From Paludibacter sp. (GTDB lineage: Bacteria; Bacteroidota; Bacteroidia; Bacteroidales; Paludibacteraceae): a stretch of DNA of 64,000 bases. Positions 27,019 to 35,342 of the stretch are shown here, one piece after another (position 1 is the first letter of the stretch; every line of letters starts with the position of its first letter). The translations under genes and the position numbers were made by a program. The notes under the pieces were generated by a model. It was not told the origin of the DNA. It searched no databases and saw only the letters and a list, made by a program, of their open reading frames with translations. Where the stretch lies: the NCBI RefSeq assembly GCF_009712605.1, contig NZ_WASO01000001.1, positions 558,001 through 622,000 on the forward strand. The letters are read 5' to 3'.

Positions 27019-27486
27019 ATGATGAATTATTCCATACGTCCTGCTCAGGATGCTGATTTTCCTGCTATTTTAAGTATCATCAAAGAGTTGGCTTTGTTCG
27101 AAAAAGCCCCTGAGAAGGTGACTAATTCCGTTGAACAGATGCTCGAAGAGAAAGATTGTTTTCGTTGTTTTGTGGCAGTGAACGATCAAAACGAAGTGCT
27201 GGCGATTTCGCTCTATTTCTTTGCCTACTATACATGGGTTGGCAAGTCGCTGTATCTCGACGATCTTTACGTGCGCAAACCTTTCCGCAAACAGGGAATC
27301 GCATCGGCTTTATTGAAGAAAATATTTGAGGTTGCTCGCGAGGAAAATTGCAAGCGAGTACGCTGGCAGGTGCTCAACTGGAACGAGAATGCCATCAAGC
27401 TCTACGAAAAATGTGGTGCCACTATCGATAACGAATGGTCGAACTGCGACTTCGACAGACAAGGAATTCTGGAATTCAGTTTGTAA
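27019..27486 (+). CDS. GNAT family N-acetyltransferase (diamine acetyltransferase-like)
   Basis: 155 residues, a single GNAT domain. SIRPAQDADFPAILSIIKELALFEKAPEKV resembles the N-terminus of spermidine/spermine (diamine) N-acetyltransferases; the acetyl-CoA binding motif A is LYVRKPFRKQGIASALLKKI near residues 83-102, and motif B has WNENAIKLYEKCGA. It transfers acetyl from acetyl-CoA to a primary amine. A polyamine substrate is a resemblance-based guess; the nearby agmatine-to-putrescine genes (aguB, aguA) make it attractive but do not prove it. Cytosolic and monocistronic. Confidence 0.85.
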   Translation: MMNYSIRPAQDADFPAILSIIKELALFEKAPEKVTNSVEQMLEEKDCFRCFVAVNDQNEVLAISLYFFAYYTWVGKSLYLDDLYVRKPFRKQGIASALLKKIFEVAREENCKRVRWQVLNWNENAIKLYEKCGATIDNEWSNCDFDRQGILEFSL

Positions 27487-27491
27487 TTTTT

Positions 27492-27690
27492 CGCACACAG
27501 ACGACACGGAACAAGCGGATTAACACAGAAATCCATAGATAAATGTATTGGTGTTATGCTGTGCTTTTCAGTGTAATCTGTGTGCTTTGACTTCAAAAAA
27601 CATGGAATAGATGGATAGCCACGAAATATTTTCATGAATAAATTATCCGTGTTCTTCTGTTTAATCTGTGTCCTCCGCGTGCTCAAATTG
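27492..27690. repeat. Degenerate ATCTGTGT-type palindromic repeat
   Basis: This interval between the GNAT gene and aguB is built from variants of TAATCTGTGT and its complement (GATTAACACAGA at 27519, GTAATCTGTGTG near 27573, TTAATCTGTGTCC near 27661), with CCGCGTGC at the end. A further copy (TTAATCTGTGTG) occurs at about 28604. No convincing gene is present; open frames here are by-products of the repeats. Confidence 0.6.
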
Positions 27691-27694
27691 TCGT

Positions 27695-28570
27695 TTAGTC
27701 CCGAAAGCGTTTGGTGATATCTCCGAATGCATCAATGCGGCGATCGCGGAAGAAGGGCCACATGCGGCGCACGGTTTCGGTGCGTGACAAGTCAATGTCC
27801 AGAATCAGGTTTTCTTCTTTATCTGAGGAAGCCTGTGTCAGAAATTCGCCTTGTGGACCGGCAACAAAACTGCTTCCCCAAAACTGAATACCATTGGTGA
27901 CGCCTGACGGATCGGCTTCGTAACCGGTACGGTTCACCGAAATTACGTGCAATCCGTTAGCTACGGCGTGAGCACGTTGCGAAATGATCCAAGCTTCGCG
28001 TTGGCGCGCTTTCTCATCGTCGGTATCGGTCGATTCCCATCCGATAGCCGTAGGATAGATCAGTACGTCGGCTCCGGCCAATGCCATCAATCGAGCTCCT
28101 TCGGGGTACCACTGATCCCAGCAAACCAGTACACCCAGTTTGCCGACCGATGTCTGGATCGGTTCAAAGCCCAAATCGCCCGGAGTAAAATAGAATTTTT
28201 CGTAGTAAGCCGGATCGTCGGGGATGTGCATTTTTCGGTATTTGCCGGCAATGGTACCATCTTTCTCAATCACCACGGCCGTGTTGTGATGCAGGCCCGG
28301 AGCTCTTTTTTCAAACAACGAAAGTACAATAACCACGCCCAGCTCTTTCGCCAAAGCCCCGAACTCTTCGGTAGAAGGCCCCGGAATGGTTTCGGCCTGA
28401 TCGAAATTGGCAGGATCTTCCACCTGGCAGAAATAGAGTCCGTTGTGCAACTCCTGCAAAACAATCAACTCCGCACCCTGACGGGCACAGACGGTGATGT
28501 TCTGTTTCAGTTTCTCGATATTGCCGCGGGTGTCAGCGGTGTTGGTTTGTTGGATAAGAGCTATTTTCAT
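27695..28570 (-). CDS. aguB: N-carbamoylputrescine amidase
   Basis: 291 residues, nitrilase superfamily. The catalytic triad is visible: Glu40 (VLQELHNG), Lys113 (GKYRKMHIPDDP) and Cys149 (LVCWDQWYPEGARLMA). The sequence around YEKFYFTPGDLGF is typical of AguB. It hydrolyses N-carbamoylputrescine to putrescine, CO2 and ammonia, the step after agmatine deiminase, whose gene lies 3.1 kb upstream on the same strand. The two genes are separated by a GH2 glycosidase gene and at least one terminator, so they may not share one transcript. Confidence 0.93.
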   Translation of the reverse strand: MKIALIQQTNTADTRGNIEKLKQNITVCARQGAELIVLQELHNGLYFCQVEDPANFDQAETIPGPSTEEFGALAKELGVVIVLSLFEKRAPGLHHNTAVVIEKDGTIAGKYRKMHIPDDPAYYEKFYFTPGDLGFEPIQTSVGKLGVLVCWDQWYPEGARLMALAGADVLIYPTAIGWESTDTDDEKARQREAWIISQRAHAVANGLHVISVNRTGYEADPSGVTNGIQFWGSSFVAGPQGEFLTQASSDKEENLILDIDLSRTETVRRMWPFFRDRRIDAFGDITKRFRD

Positions 28571-28577
28571 GTACGAT

Positions 28578-28677
28578 AATTTGAGAATTTGAGAATTTGT
28601 GGATTAATCTGTGTGATAAATTTGAAAATCAAAGAAATTTCATCTTCAAATCTTCACATTCTCAAATTCCCAAATCG
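28578..28677. repeat. Inverted CAAATT-type repeat between aguB and the GH2 gene
   Basis: TTTGAGAATTTGAGAATTTG (about 28580-28599) faces CTTCAAATCTTCACATTCTC-AAATTCCCAAATC (28643-28677) in inverted orientation. The right half matches the repeat tracts at 12692-12730 and 54231-54265. Confidence 0.6.
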
Positions 28678-28685
28678 GGTTTGTT

Positions 28686-31502
28686 TTACTTCAGCAAAGT
28701 TCGTAATTCTTCTTCGTTTATCGAAAATTCCGGATTGAATTTTTCGGAGTGCATGTAATCGAGGATAGAACGGTACAGCTGATTGGCTTCCGGTTTGTCG
28801 ACAATTTTACCGAGTCGCGACATGCAGATCAGCAATTTTCCTTTTCCCATTTTGAATTCAAAGATAAGACCGAATTTATTGTTTCGCTCCAGATTGTCGA
28901 TCACCTGCACGATGGGGCGATAGGCTTTGTCTGTCGTATTCAGGTTGAGCGGATTGCTGTTGTGGATAATCGACCACCATTGCCAGTTGGTATAAAAATC
29001 AGTTGGAAAAAGATCAAATAACGGATGCTTCGGATCCATCAATAACCCCATGGTGCCGGGCGAAACCGGTTTTTTGTTCGATTCTGAAATGCCTTTGAAC
29101 ATGCCGAAATTCCAGAATTCGGGATTAAATAATCCTTTGACGCTGTTGTGCGAAACAGAGTCAGGCTGAGGAAATAACAATACGTTGGCTCCGTTTTTTA
29201 GCAATGCAATGGTTTCCTTATTCAATGATTCGGTGATCATTATGGTCGGATCGTTCCCGATGGCTTCGGGAGTCGGATAAAGCCAGAGGGGATAGCTGTT
29301 CCGGTAGGTTGTACTGTCGATGGCGATTTCGAGGTTCAGTCGTTGTGGTGTTTGCAGACTGGAAAAAGAAAAACTGATTGTGCCCTGATTGCTCAATTGT
29401 CCGTTGGCGATTTCGCGCTTTTTAAACTTGCCTTCCCGCCATACTCTACCATTTTCTCCAATTAATTTCCAGGAAATGTTGTTCCGAATGCTTTTGTCTG
29501 AATAGTTGGCAACTTCCACGTTGGCAGAAAACGTTTCCTGATCGCTCCAGCAGTATTTCTCGAACGACAGTAGCGGAACGACATCGTTGCAAAAATGGAT
29601 CCACTCGTCGCGACTGATCACCTCCTTACTGTCCATAAACGCATCCAGAATACCGACCAAAGCCGTTCCCTGACCGGGATAATCCTGAAGATCGAGTAAA
29701 TGGAAGCCGGCCATGCCTTTTGTGCGTAATGCTGCTTCGATTTCAGCACGGTAACACAATGCCGCTAACGCTCCCGAAGCTTTGGTGAAAAGCTGATTTT
29801 GGTCTATCATTCCGGCTTTAGCCAGACGGTCGCGGAACTCTTCCAGATTGCGGGCATTCAATACCCCGGTATATTTGGCAATCTCCTTATAGTCGGGATA
29901 AACCTGATATTGCCCGATCTCGTGACTGATCAGCGGTTTGTTGATGTGATTTACTCCATAGTCGTAATTGATTTGTGTCGAAGGAGAAACCGTGTTGAGG
30001 ATGCCGCCGTCTTTCGAATCGCAAAAAGCATGGATCAGCCGGATGTGTGTCAGAATAGAATCGTGCGCAAAGGGTGTGCGTGCTGCCACGTGGTAATCTT
30101 CCTCGTCGATGGAGGGCGCATAGCCAATGTTATTGTTCGATCCTTCCGAATAAAGCGGGCGGCTGTCGGCTTGCTTCAGTGTCGTCAGTACTTTTTTTAC
30201 CCGTTCGTGACCGCTCCATATTTCGTTGCCCATGCCGAACATTACAAACGAAGGGTGGTTGGCGTAGCTTTTAAGCAGGGCAATTCCTTCTTTTGTAAGC
30301 ATCATCGCTGTGCTGTCGGCATCGAGACCGCCCCAGAAAGGAAGTTCCGGTTGCAGGTAGATGCCCAGATGGTCGGCGGCGGTGAAAGCTGCCTCGGGCG
30401 GGCACCAGGTGTGGAAACGATAATGATTGATGCCGTACGATTTGGCAATGCGGAACACCCGCATCCAACCGGCTGTGTCCATGGGAGGAAATCCGGTGAG
30501 CGGAAAGACGCATCCGTCGTGTTTGCCCCGAAGGAAGGTGGTTCTTCCGTTGATGGTAAACTGTGTGCCACGCGTGGTAAATTTCCGCATTCCGAAAGTC
30601 GCCGTTCGGTTGTCGGCTTGCTTGCCGTCACTGACCACCGCGTTGATTTTGTAAAGTGGTTGGTGATACTCGTCCCAAAGGCTGATGTCGGAGAAGTTGT
30701 AGGTAACAGTCAGTGTCGAATCGGATTTCAGTGTGAAACCGGCAAGAGGCAGAGCTTCGGTTTTCCCGTTTTCTTCTTTTGAAATAAACAGGTCGAGCGA
30801 AACATTGCCGGATTTTGGCGCACGATTCAGTTTGATTCTGCAAACAGCTTTCTTGTTTTCAATGTCGGGAGTGACTTGCAGGTCAGTGATGTGTAGCGGT
30901 GTCGATGCTTCCAGACAGAAGCGACCGATAATCCCGTTCCAGTTGGTTTGGGTATCGTCGCTGTACATGTGCACGCCACCGTACGGAGTTCGATTCGCGT
31001 TGTTATCTATGCAAAGGGTGATGATGTGTTTGCCGGGAGTCAACAGGCGGGAAAGATCATATTCTTGCGGCGACTCCAGCAGCATAGATTCTCCGGCAAA
31101 TTGTCCGTCGATCCACACTTTCGCTGGTTTGGTGCGTTCCATAAACAGAGAGATCGAACGGTTTTTCCAGTTTGCCGGAATTATGACCTCTTTGCGGTAC
31201 CATGCCGGGCCTTCGTACAGGTAATTGCGGTTGAGGTGCATTGTGGTGCGAGTGTCATTTTTCCGGCCTTTGTGGTTGGTGTCGGTAGTGCCGGGCAACA
31301 GAATGGAATCGGTAAAGGTTGGGGCAGCTAACTTTTGTCCGATATTCACATTGTTTTCGTCTGGCGCGAATTGCCAGTTGCCCGAAAGATCGATGGTTTC
31401 GCGATATTGCTTGTCGGCAGCTTTGAAAGAGAACAGTGCCGGAATACACAGCAAAAGAAAAACAAGAGATTTGAGGCGGAGTGTTTTTCGGAGTGAGATC
31501 AT
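28686..31502 (-). CDS. Glycoside hydrolase family 2 protein (secreted)
   Basis: 938 residues with signal peptide (hydrophobic run to FSFKAA). Domain order: jelly-roll sugar-binding domain (about 33-200), immunoglobulin-like domain (about 203-305), TIM barrel (about 308-620), then extra beta domains. The barrel carries the acid/base Glu427 (FGMGNEIWSG) and the probable nucleophile Glu528 (LISHEIGQY); HYRFHTWCPPEAAF precedes them. GH2 enzymes cleave beta-galactosides, beta-glucuronides or beta-mannosides at the cell surface or periplasm. The substrate is not evident, and the start of the fold (SGNWQFAPDE) is closest to beta-glucuronidase/galactosidase-like relatives. It sits oddly between two agmatine genes. 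Confidence 0.88.
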   Translation of the reverse strand: MISLRKTLRLKSLVFLLLCIPALFSFKAADKQYRETIDLSGNWQFAPDENNVNIGQKLAAPTFTDSILLPGTTDTNHKGRKNDTRTTMHLNRNYLYEGPAWYRKEVIIPANWKNRSISLFMERTKPAKVWIDGQFAGESMLLESPQEYDLSRLLTPGKHIITLCIDNNANRTPYGGVHMYSDDTQTNWNGIIGRFCLEASTPLHITDLQVTPDIENKKAVCRIKLNRAPKSGNVSLDLFISKEENGKTEALPLAGFTLKSDSTLTVTYNFSDISLWDEYHQPLYKINAVVSDGKQADNRTATFGMRKFTTRGTQFTINGRTTFLRGKHDGCVFPLTGFPPMDTAGWMRVFRIAKSYGINHYRFHTWCPPEAAFTAADHLGIYLQPELPFWGGLDADSTAMMLTKEGIALLKSYANHPSFVMFGMGNEIWSGHERVKKVLTTLKQADSRPLYSEGSNNNIGYAPSIDEEDYHVAARTPFAHDSILTHIRLIHAFCDSKDGGILNTVSPSTQINYDYGVNHINKPLISHEIGQYQVYPDYKEIAKYTGVLNARNLEEFRDRLAKAGMIDQNQLFTKASGALAALCYRAEIEAALRTKGMAGFHLLDLQDYPGQGTALVGILDAFMDSKEVISRDEWIHFCNDVVPLLSFEKYCWSDQETFSANVEVANYSDKSIRNNISWKLIGENGRVWREGKFKKREIANGQLSNQGTISFSFSSLQTPQRLNLEIAIDSTTYRNSYPLWLYPTPEAIGNDPTIMITESLNKETIALLKNGANVLLFPQPDSVSHNSVKGLFNPEFWNFGMFKGISESNKKPVSPGTMGLLMDPKHPLFDLFPTDFYTNWQWWSIIHNSNPLNLNTTDKAYRPIVQVIDNLERNNKFGLIFEFKMGKGKLLICMSRLGKIVDKPEANQLYRSILDYMHSEKFNPEFSINEEELRTLLK

Positions 31503-31539
31503 ATCAGGTTAATTTAAGGTGAAAGCCGGACGATATTTT

Positions 31540-31636
31540 ACCACAAAGTTCGTAAAGGAAAGCACTAAGGACACAAAGGATGACGCAAATTGAAATCTTC
31601 GAGAGCTTTGTGAAAGTACTTTGTGCTCTTTGTGGT
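31540..31636. repeat. ACCACAAAG palindromic repeat
   Basis: ACCACAAAG (31540-31548) and CTTTGTGGT (31628-31636) are perfect terminal arms, with inner near-repeats of ACACAAAGG/CTTTGTG. It fills the gap between the GH2 and aguA genes. Confidence 0.6.
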
Positions 31637-31640
31637 GAAT

Positions 31641-31677
31641 AAAAAAGTGAAGGCTTCACACGGAGTGAAACCCTCAC
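31641..31677 (-). terminator. Intrinsic terminator of aguA
   Basis: Arms 31647-31659 and 31665-31677 pair at 11 of 13 positions; on the minus strand six U follow. It lies 12 bp past the aguA stop, upstream of the GH2 gene. Confidence 0.65.
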
Positions 31678-31689
31678 TCATAAGGTCGT

Positions 31690-32724
31690 TTACAATACTC
31701 CTTCAGGGAACTGCATCGTCACGCAATGCAATGATCCGTGCTGCTTGATGAGCGAACGGCAATCGATGCCGACAATCTCACGGTCGGGGAAGGCTGCCTG
31801 TAATTGAGCTTTAGCAATCTCATCTTTCGGTGAATCGTATGTCGGCATCAGCACGGCTCCGTTCATGATGAGGAAATTGGCATAGGTTGCCGGCAAACGT
31901 TCTTCGTTGAACAATACGCAATCGGCCATCGGCAGCGGAATGAGGTTGTAGGGCTTGCCCTCCATCGTGCGGAATGCCAGCAACTCTTCTTCCATCAGGC
32001 TGAGTTCTTCGTAGTGTTCATCATTTTGATCGTCGCACTTTACGTAGGCAATCGTGTCGGGCGAACAGAGGCGGGCCAGCGTATCCACGTGACTATCGGT
32101 GTCATCTCCTGCCAGATAACCATTTTTCAGCCAAAGCATCCGTTTGGCGCCGAACACCATCAACAGGTATTCATCCAGCTCCTCTTTCGACTTGTGGTCG
32201 TTACGGTTGGGCGAAAGCAGGCACTCTTCGGTGGTGAGGATGGTTCCCTCTCCGTCCGATTCGATGCTGCCGCCTTCCAACACGCATTGCAGCATGTTTT
32301 GATAAGCCACCGTCGGTTGAAACGTATCCGAATCGTAGAGCCGGCGGGTGATCTGATTGTCAAAGTTGGCGGCATATTTCATGCCCCAGCCGTTGAAGGT
32401 GAAATCGTAGAGATAAGGGTCGCCTTCCACCATCACCGTGATGGCACCATGGTCGCGTGCCCAGGTGTCGTTGGTCTCTATTTCACGGAAAATAATCTGA
32501 CTGAAGTCGATGCCGTCGCCCAACTGTTCGCGTACGGTGGCACTGTCGTGACAAACGATCAGCAACTTTTCACGTTTCACGATCTCTTTTGCAAGAGCAA
32601 TGTAGCATTGGGTTACCTCTTCCAGAATGTAATTCCAGTCGGTATCCGCGTGCGGCCAGGTGAGCTGAATGCCACTCTGTGGCGCCCATTCGGCAGGTAA
32701 AACTATTTGTATTTGATTCGGCAT
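31690..32724 (-). CDS. aguA: Agmatine deiminase
   Basis: 344 residues, peptidyl-arginine-deiminase-like fold. LPAEWAPQSGIQLTWPHADTDW is the standard N-terminus; NDTWARDHGAI and VLEGGSIESDGEGTILTTEECLL follow; YLAGDDTDSHVDTLARL holds the catalytic His/Asp region and GSLHCVTMQFP (Cys334) is the nucleophile. It converts agmatine to N-carbamoylputrescine and ammonia, feeding AguB. No arginine decarboxylase gene is in the window, so the source of agmatine must be elsewhere or external. It is followed by an intrinsic terminator. Confidence 0.94.
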   Translation of the reverse strand: MPNQIQIVLPAEWAPQSGIQLTWPHADTDWNYILEEVTQCYIALAKEIVKREKLLIVCHDSATVREQLGDGIDFSQIIFREIETNDTWARDHGAITVMVEGDPYLYDFTFNGWGMKYAANFDNQITRRLYDSDTFQPTVAYQNMLQCVLEGGSIESDGEGTILTTEECLLSPNRNDHKSKEELDEYLLMVFGAKRMLWLKNGYLAGDDTDSHVDTLARLCSPDTIAYVKCDDQNDEHYEELSLMEEELLAFRTMEGKPYNLIPLPMADCVLFNEERLPATYANFLIMNGAVLMPTYDSPKDEIAKAQLQAAFPDREIVGIDCRSLIKQHGSLHCVTMQFPEGVL

Positions 32725-32732
32725 AAGTTGAA

Positions 32733-32837
32733 AAGTACTCAGTATACAGTATTCAGTACGCAGTGATTGAAAGACGCAATTGAATTGAATTGATAATCCG
32801 TGTTGACGAAGTCATCCGTGTCATCCGTGGACTCAGA
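32733..32837. repeat. ATCCGTG and CAGTA repeat tract between aguA and purT
   Basis: Contains AGTACTCAGTATACAGTATTCAGTACGCAGT-like sequence (32737-32765) and tandem variants of ATCCGTGT (32796-32829), running into the last codons of purT. No gene is seen. Confidence 0.5.
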
Positions 32838-34011
32838 TTATTTTTACTTTGTGCGCTGCTTCTTCTGCTTTGGCACGGGCTTCGTCGGTATCGTTGCCGG
32901 TGGCTAACACCACACCCATGCGGCGACCCGGTTTGCAGAGCGGTTTGCCGAAAAGACGGATTTTGGTATCGGGAACATGAATCGCTTCGGTAATATCAAA
33001 AGTGGGGTTCCAAGCTTCTTCGGTCGCTTTGATGACGTGCGTGGCACCGCATTGTAATAGTCGGGTATCGACCGGCAGACCAAGAATGGCTCGAACATGC
33101 AGCTCGAATTCGGACATTACCTGTGTGGCCATCGTCACCATGCCGGTGTCGTGCGGACGGGGGGATACTTCGCTGAAGATCACCTTGCCGTCTTTTACAA
33201 ACAGTTCCACACCGAAAATGCCGTAACCGCCCAGCGCGTCGGTCACTTTCAGGGCAACCTGTTCTGCCTGTCGGATGGTGTCCGGTTCCATGGCGCAGGG
33301 TTGCCAGCTCTCGTGGTAGTCGCCGCTGATCTGTACGTGACCGATCGGTGCACAGAATTTGGTGCCGAAAGCGGTGCGAACGGTGAGCAGCGTTATTTCG
33401 TAGTCGAATGTAATAAACTCTTCGATAATCACCCGGCTGCCGATGCCACGGGCAGCTTCGTGGGCGTAGTTCCATGCCTTGTCGATATCGGCTTCGCTCT
33501 TGATGGTGCTTTGTCCCTTGCCCGACGAAGACATAATCGGTTTTGTTACGCAGGGAATACCGATCTCTTTCACGGCAGCGCGAAACTCTTCGGCAGTGTC
33601 GGCAAAAAGATAACGGGCAGTTGGCAGTTGCAAGGTTTCGGCAGCCAGACGGCGGATGCCTTCGCGATCCATCGTTAGACGGGCAGCGTGCGCTTTGGGA
33701 ATTACGTGGAAGCCTTCGCTCTCCAGTTGTTCCAGCATCACGGTGTCGATGGCTTCGATTTCGGGCACGATCAGCGCCGGAGCTTCGCGTTCGATGACGG
33801 CACGCAGCGCTTTACCGTTTTTCATATCAATAACATGACAGCGATGAGCCACCTGCATAGCCGGTGCGTTTTCGTATGAATCTACTGCGATGGTTTCCAC
33901 TCCGAGACGTTGCGCCTCGATCACCATTTCCTTACACAATTCGCCGCTTCCGAGGAAGAGCACACGGGTGGCACCCTTCTGCAGAGGCGTGCCGATTGAA
34001 AGAGTTGACAT
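32833..34011 (-). CDS. purT: Formate-dependent phosphoribosylglycinamide formyltransferase
   Basis: 392 residues, ATP-grasp superfamily. [28 protein letters not shown] opens the PreATP-grasp domain; GRSQST-type residues appear as [12 protein letters not shown] in the ATP-grasp domain; [14 protein letters not shown] is written [16 protein letters not shown] here and is diagnostic for PurT. The enzyme makes formyl-GAR from GAR, formate and ATP, replacing folate-dependent PurN. A TATTTTTG box at 34030-34037 on the minus strand may be its promoter. It is adjacent to the REP/RAYT locus. Confidence 0.96.
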   Translation of the reverse strand: MSTLSIGTPLQKGATRVLFLGSGELCKEMVIEAQRLGVETIAVDSYENAPAMQVAHRCHVIDMKNGKALRAVIEREAPALIVPEIEAIDTVMLEQLESEGFHVIPKAHAARLTMDREGIRRLAAETLQLPTARYLFADTAEEFRAAVKEIGIPCVTKPIMSSSGKGQSTIKSEADIDKAWNYAHEAARGIGSRVIIEEFITFDYEITLLTVRTAFGTKFCAPIGHVQISGDYHESWQPCAMEPDTIRQAEQVALKVTDALGGYGIFGVELFVKDGKVIFSEVSPRPHDTGMVTMATQVMSEFELHVRAILGLPVDTRLLQCGATHVIKATEEAWNPTFDITEAIHVPDTKIRLFGKPLCKPGRRMGVVLATGNDTDEARAKAEEAAHKVKII

Positions 34012-34146
34012 AGCTAAAGTTTTATGCTACAAAAATAACCATTTTCGGTCGATGGGTAAAATAGGAATGGATATTCGTAACGGAAAAAGTGTGTAGACCT
34101 GTAATCATGCTGTTGCTTGAGTTGACGCCCTAAATTTTGTGGCTCT

Positions 34147-34350
34147 AAAATGCCAACAAATAATGTCACTCCTAACGGAGCTATATTCTACACTGAATAT
34201 TCTTTTTCTACCATAATTTGACTCCTACGGAGCCATTTGTTTTGTGGAAAGACAATCTGAATGTTATGATTCAAGGCCCCGGAGGGGTCGAATTATGGTA
34301 GGATGGAATGACGGAATGTCAAATTGCGGCTCCGTAGGAGTCGAATAATA
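34147..34350. repeat. REP-type palindromic unit, copy 1
   Basis: About 204 bp, roughly nine-tenths identical by eye to 35057-35263. Inside, a 25 nt arm starting CTACCATAATTTGACTCC (34208) pairs imperfectly with a 25 nt arm ending GGGGTCGAATTATGGTAG (34301), and GACTCCTACGGAGCC (about 34220-34234) is the inverse of GGCTCCGTAGGAGTC (34328-34342). It lies 77 bp upstream of the transposase gene. Confidence 0.8.
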
Positions 34351-34427
34351 GATTCAATAAAAATGCCATTATGGAAATAAATCTTTATTGCTATGTTTGT
34401 CATTATAACCTAATTGACTAGCCGTCT

Positions 34428-34889
34428 ATGCCGAACACTTACACCCAATTCAATCTACATGTTGTTTTTGCTGTGAAAGGCAGGGAGAACATTTTGTCAG
34501 CAAAGATCAGAGAAGAGTTATTTTCCTATATTGCCGGCATTGTCAACAATAAAAAGCACTACTCACTGGCTGTAAACGGATATAAAGACCATGTTCATCT
34601 ATTTTTTGAATACAATCCGGCTTTTCCCGTTTCTGATTTGATCAGAGATGTAAAATCGGGTTCAACTGTATGGATCAACAGTCGGAAACTTGTTCCCGGT
34701 AAGTTTAGTTGGCAGGAAGGGTATGGGGGATTTTCTTATTCTCGTTCGCAACGGGATGTTGTGATAAAGTATATCATGAATCAGGAGAAACACCATCAGG
34801 GTAAATCATTCAAGGAAGAGTATATGAAGCTTTTGGTAGATTTTGATATTGAGTTCAAGAATGAATATTTGTTTGAATTTTATGAATAA
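34428..34889 (+). CDS. REP-associated tyrosine transposase (Y1/HUH, IS200-like)
   Basis: 153 residues, full-length single Y1-transposase domain. The metal-binding HUH motif is HVHLFF (about residues 61-66), and the catalytic Tyr is in the helix IKYIMNQEKHHQ near residues 113-124. LHVVFAVKGRENIL and the short size match the IS200 TnpA/RAYT group. HUH enzymes nick single-stranded DNA and form a phosphotyrosine link; RAYTs act on REP hairpins. REP units flank it on both sides. The stop codon is formed by bases of the downstream REP copy (AATAATTTCACTCC starting at about 34885), implying that the repeat abuts or has replaced the original 3' end. Confidence 0.92.
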   Translation: MPNTYTQFNLHVVFAVKGRENILSAKIREELFSYIAGIVNNKKHYSLAVNGYKDHVHLFFEYNPAFPVSDLIRDVKSGSTVWINSRKLVPGKFSWQEGYGGFSYSRSQRDVVIKYIMNQEKHHQGKSFKEEYMKLLVDFDIEFKNEYLFEFYE

Positions 34890-35056
34890 TTTCACTCCTA
34901 ACGGAGCTCCATTCCTCACGGAATACTCTATGCCTACCATAATCCAGACTCCTACGGAGCCATAGTTGTACCTGTATTGAAATATTTGCTTCAAGGCCTC
35001 GGGGAACAAATTATGGTAGTCTTGAAAATTGGCTCCCTGATATTTTCGGTTTTTAC
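34885..35056. repeat. REP-type palindromic unit, copy 2 (diverged)
   Basis: Starts with AATAATTTCACTCCTAACGG as in the other copies, and keeps CTACCATAAT, ACTCCTACGGAGCC and AATTATGGTAG, but has deletions and substitutions in the middle. It overlaps the last codons of the transposase gene. Confidence 0.75.
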
Positions 35057-35263
35057 AAAATGCCAACAAATAATTTCACTCCTGACGGAGCTCTATTCTA
35101 CACTGAATATTCTTTTTCTACCATAATTTGACTCCTACGGAGCCAGATGCTTTGTGGAAAGACACTCTGAAGGTTCTGATTCAAGGCCCCGGAGGGGTCA
35201 AATTATGGTAGTCGGATGGAATGTCGCAATGTCAAATTCCGGCTCCATAGGAGTCGAATAATA
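35057..35263. repeat. REP-type palindromic unit, copy 3
   Basis: About 207 bp, collinear with copy 1 from AAAATGCCAACAAATAAT to GAGTCGAATAATA, with roughly 10 percent changes, including compensated ones in the palindromic arms. Ends 52 bp before the TACCTTTG promoter box of the next gene. Confidence 0.8.
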
Positions 35264-35314
35264 AATCCAATTTAAGATTCTCAGAGATGGTGGGGTGAAT
35301 CAAGGTAATTCCTC

Positions 35315-35322
35315 TACCTTTG
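35315..35322 (+). promoter_or_regulatory. Promoter -7 box of the pseudouridine synthase gene
   Basis: TACCTTTG; a start site near 35329 makes the ATG at 35343 the first usable start. No convincing -33 element. Confidence 0.4.
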
Positions 35323-35342
35323 CACCTCAAAACACCAACCCT

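Larger units (their letters stand above)
34147..35263 (+). mobile_element. REPtron: RAYT gene with flanking REP palindromes
   Basis: A single-copy-style IS200-related transposase gene bounded by one REP unit upstream and two downstream. This is the organisation of REP-associated tyrosine transposases, which are usually domesticated and mobilise REP sequences rather than themselves. No terminal structure of an autonomous IS200/IS605 element and no tnpB are present. Confidence 0.75.

Noticed and set aside
27402-27686. 94-residue minus-strand frame next to aguB
   Set aside because: Runs through the ATCTGTGT repeat tract and the antisense of the GNAT gene; it is a product of repeats.
34147-35263. 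CRISPR-like array because of repeated units near a nuclease-like gene
   Set aside because: Units are 170-207 bp, palindromic and few, with no spacers or cas genes; the gene is a Y1 transposase.
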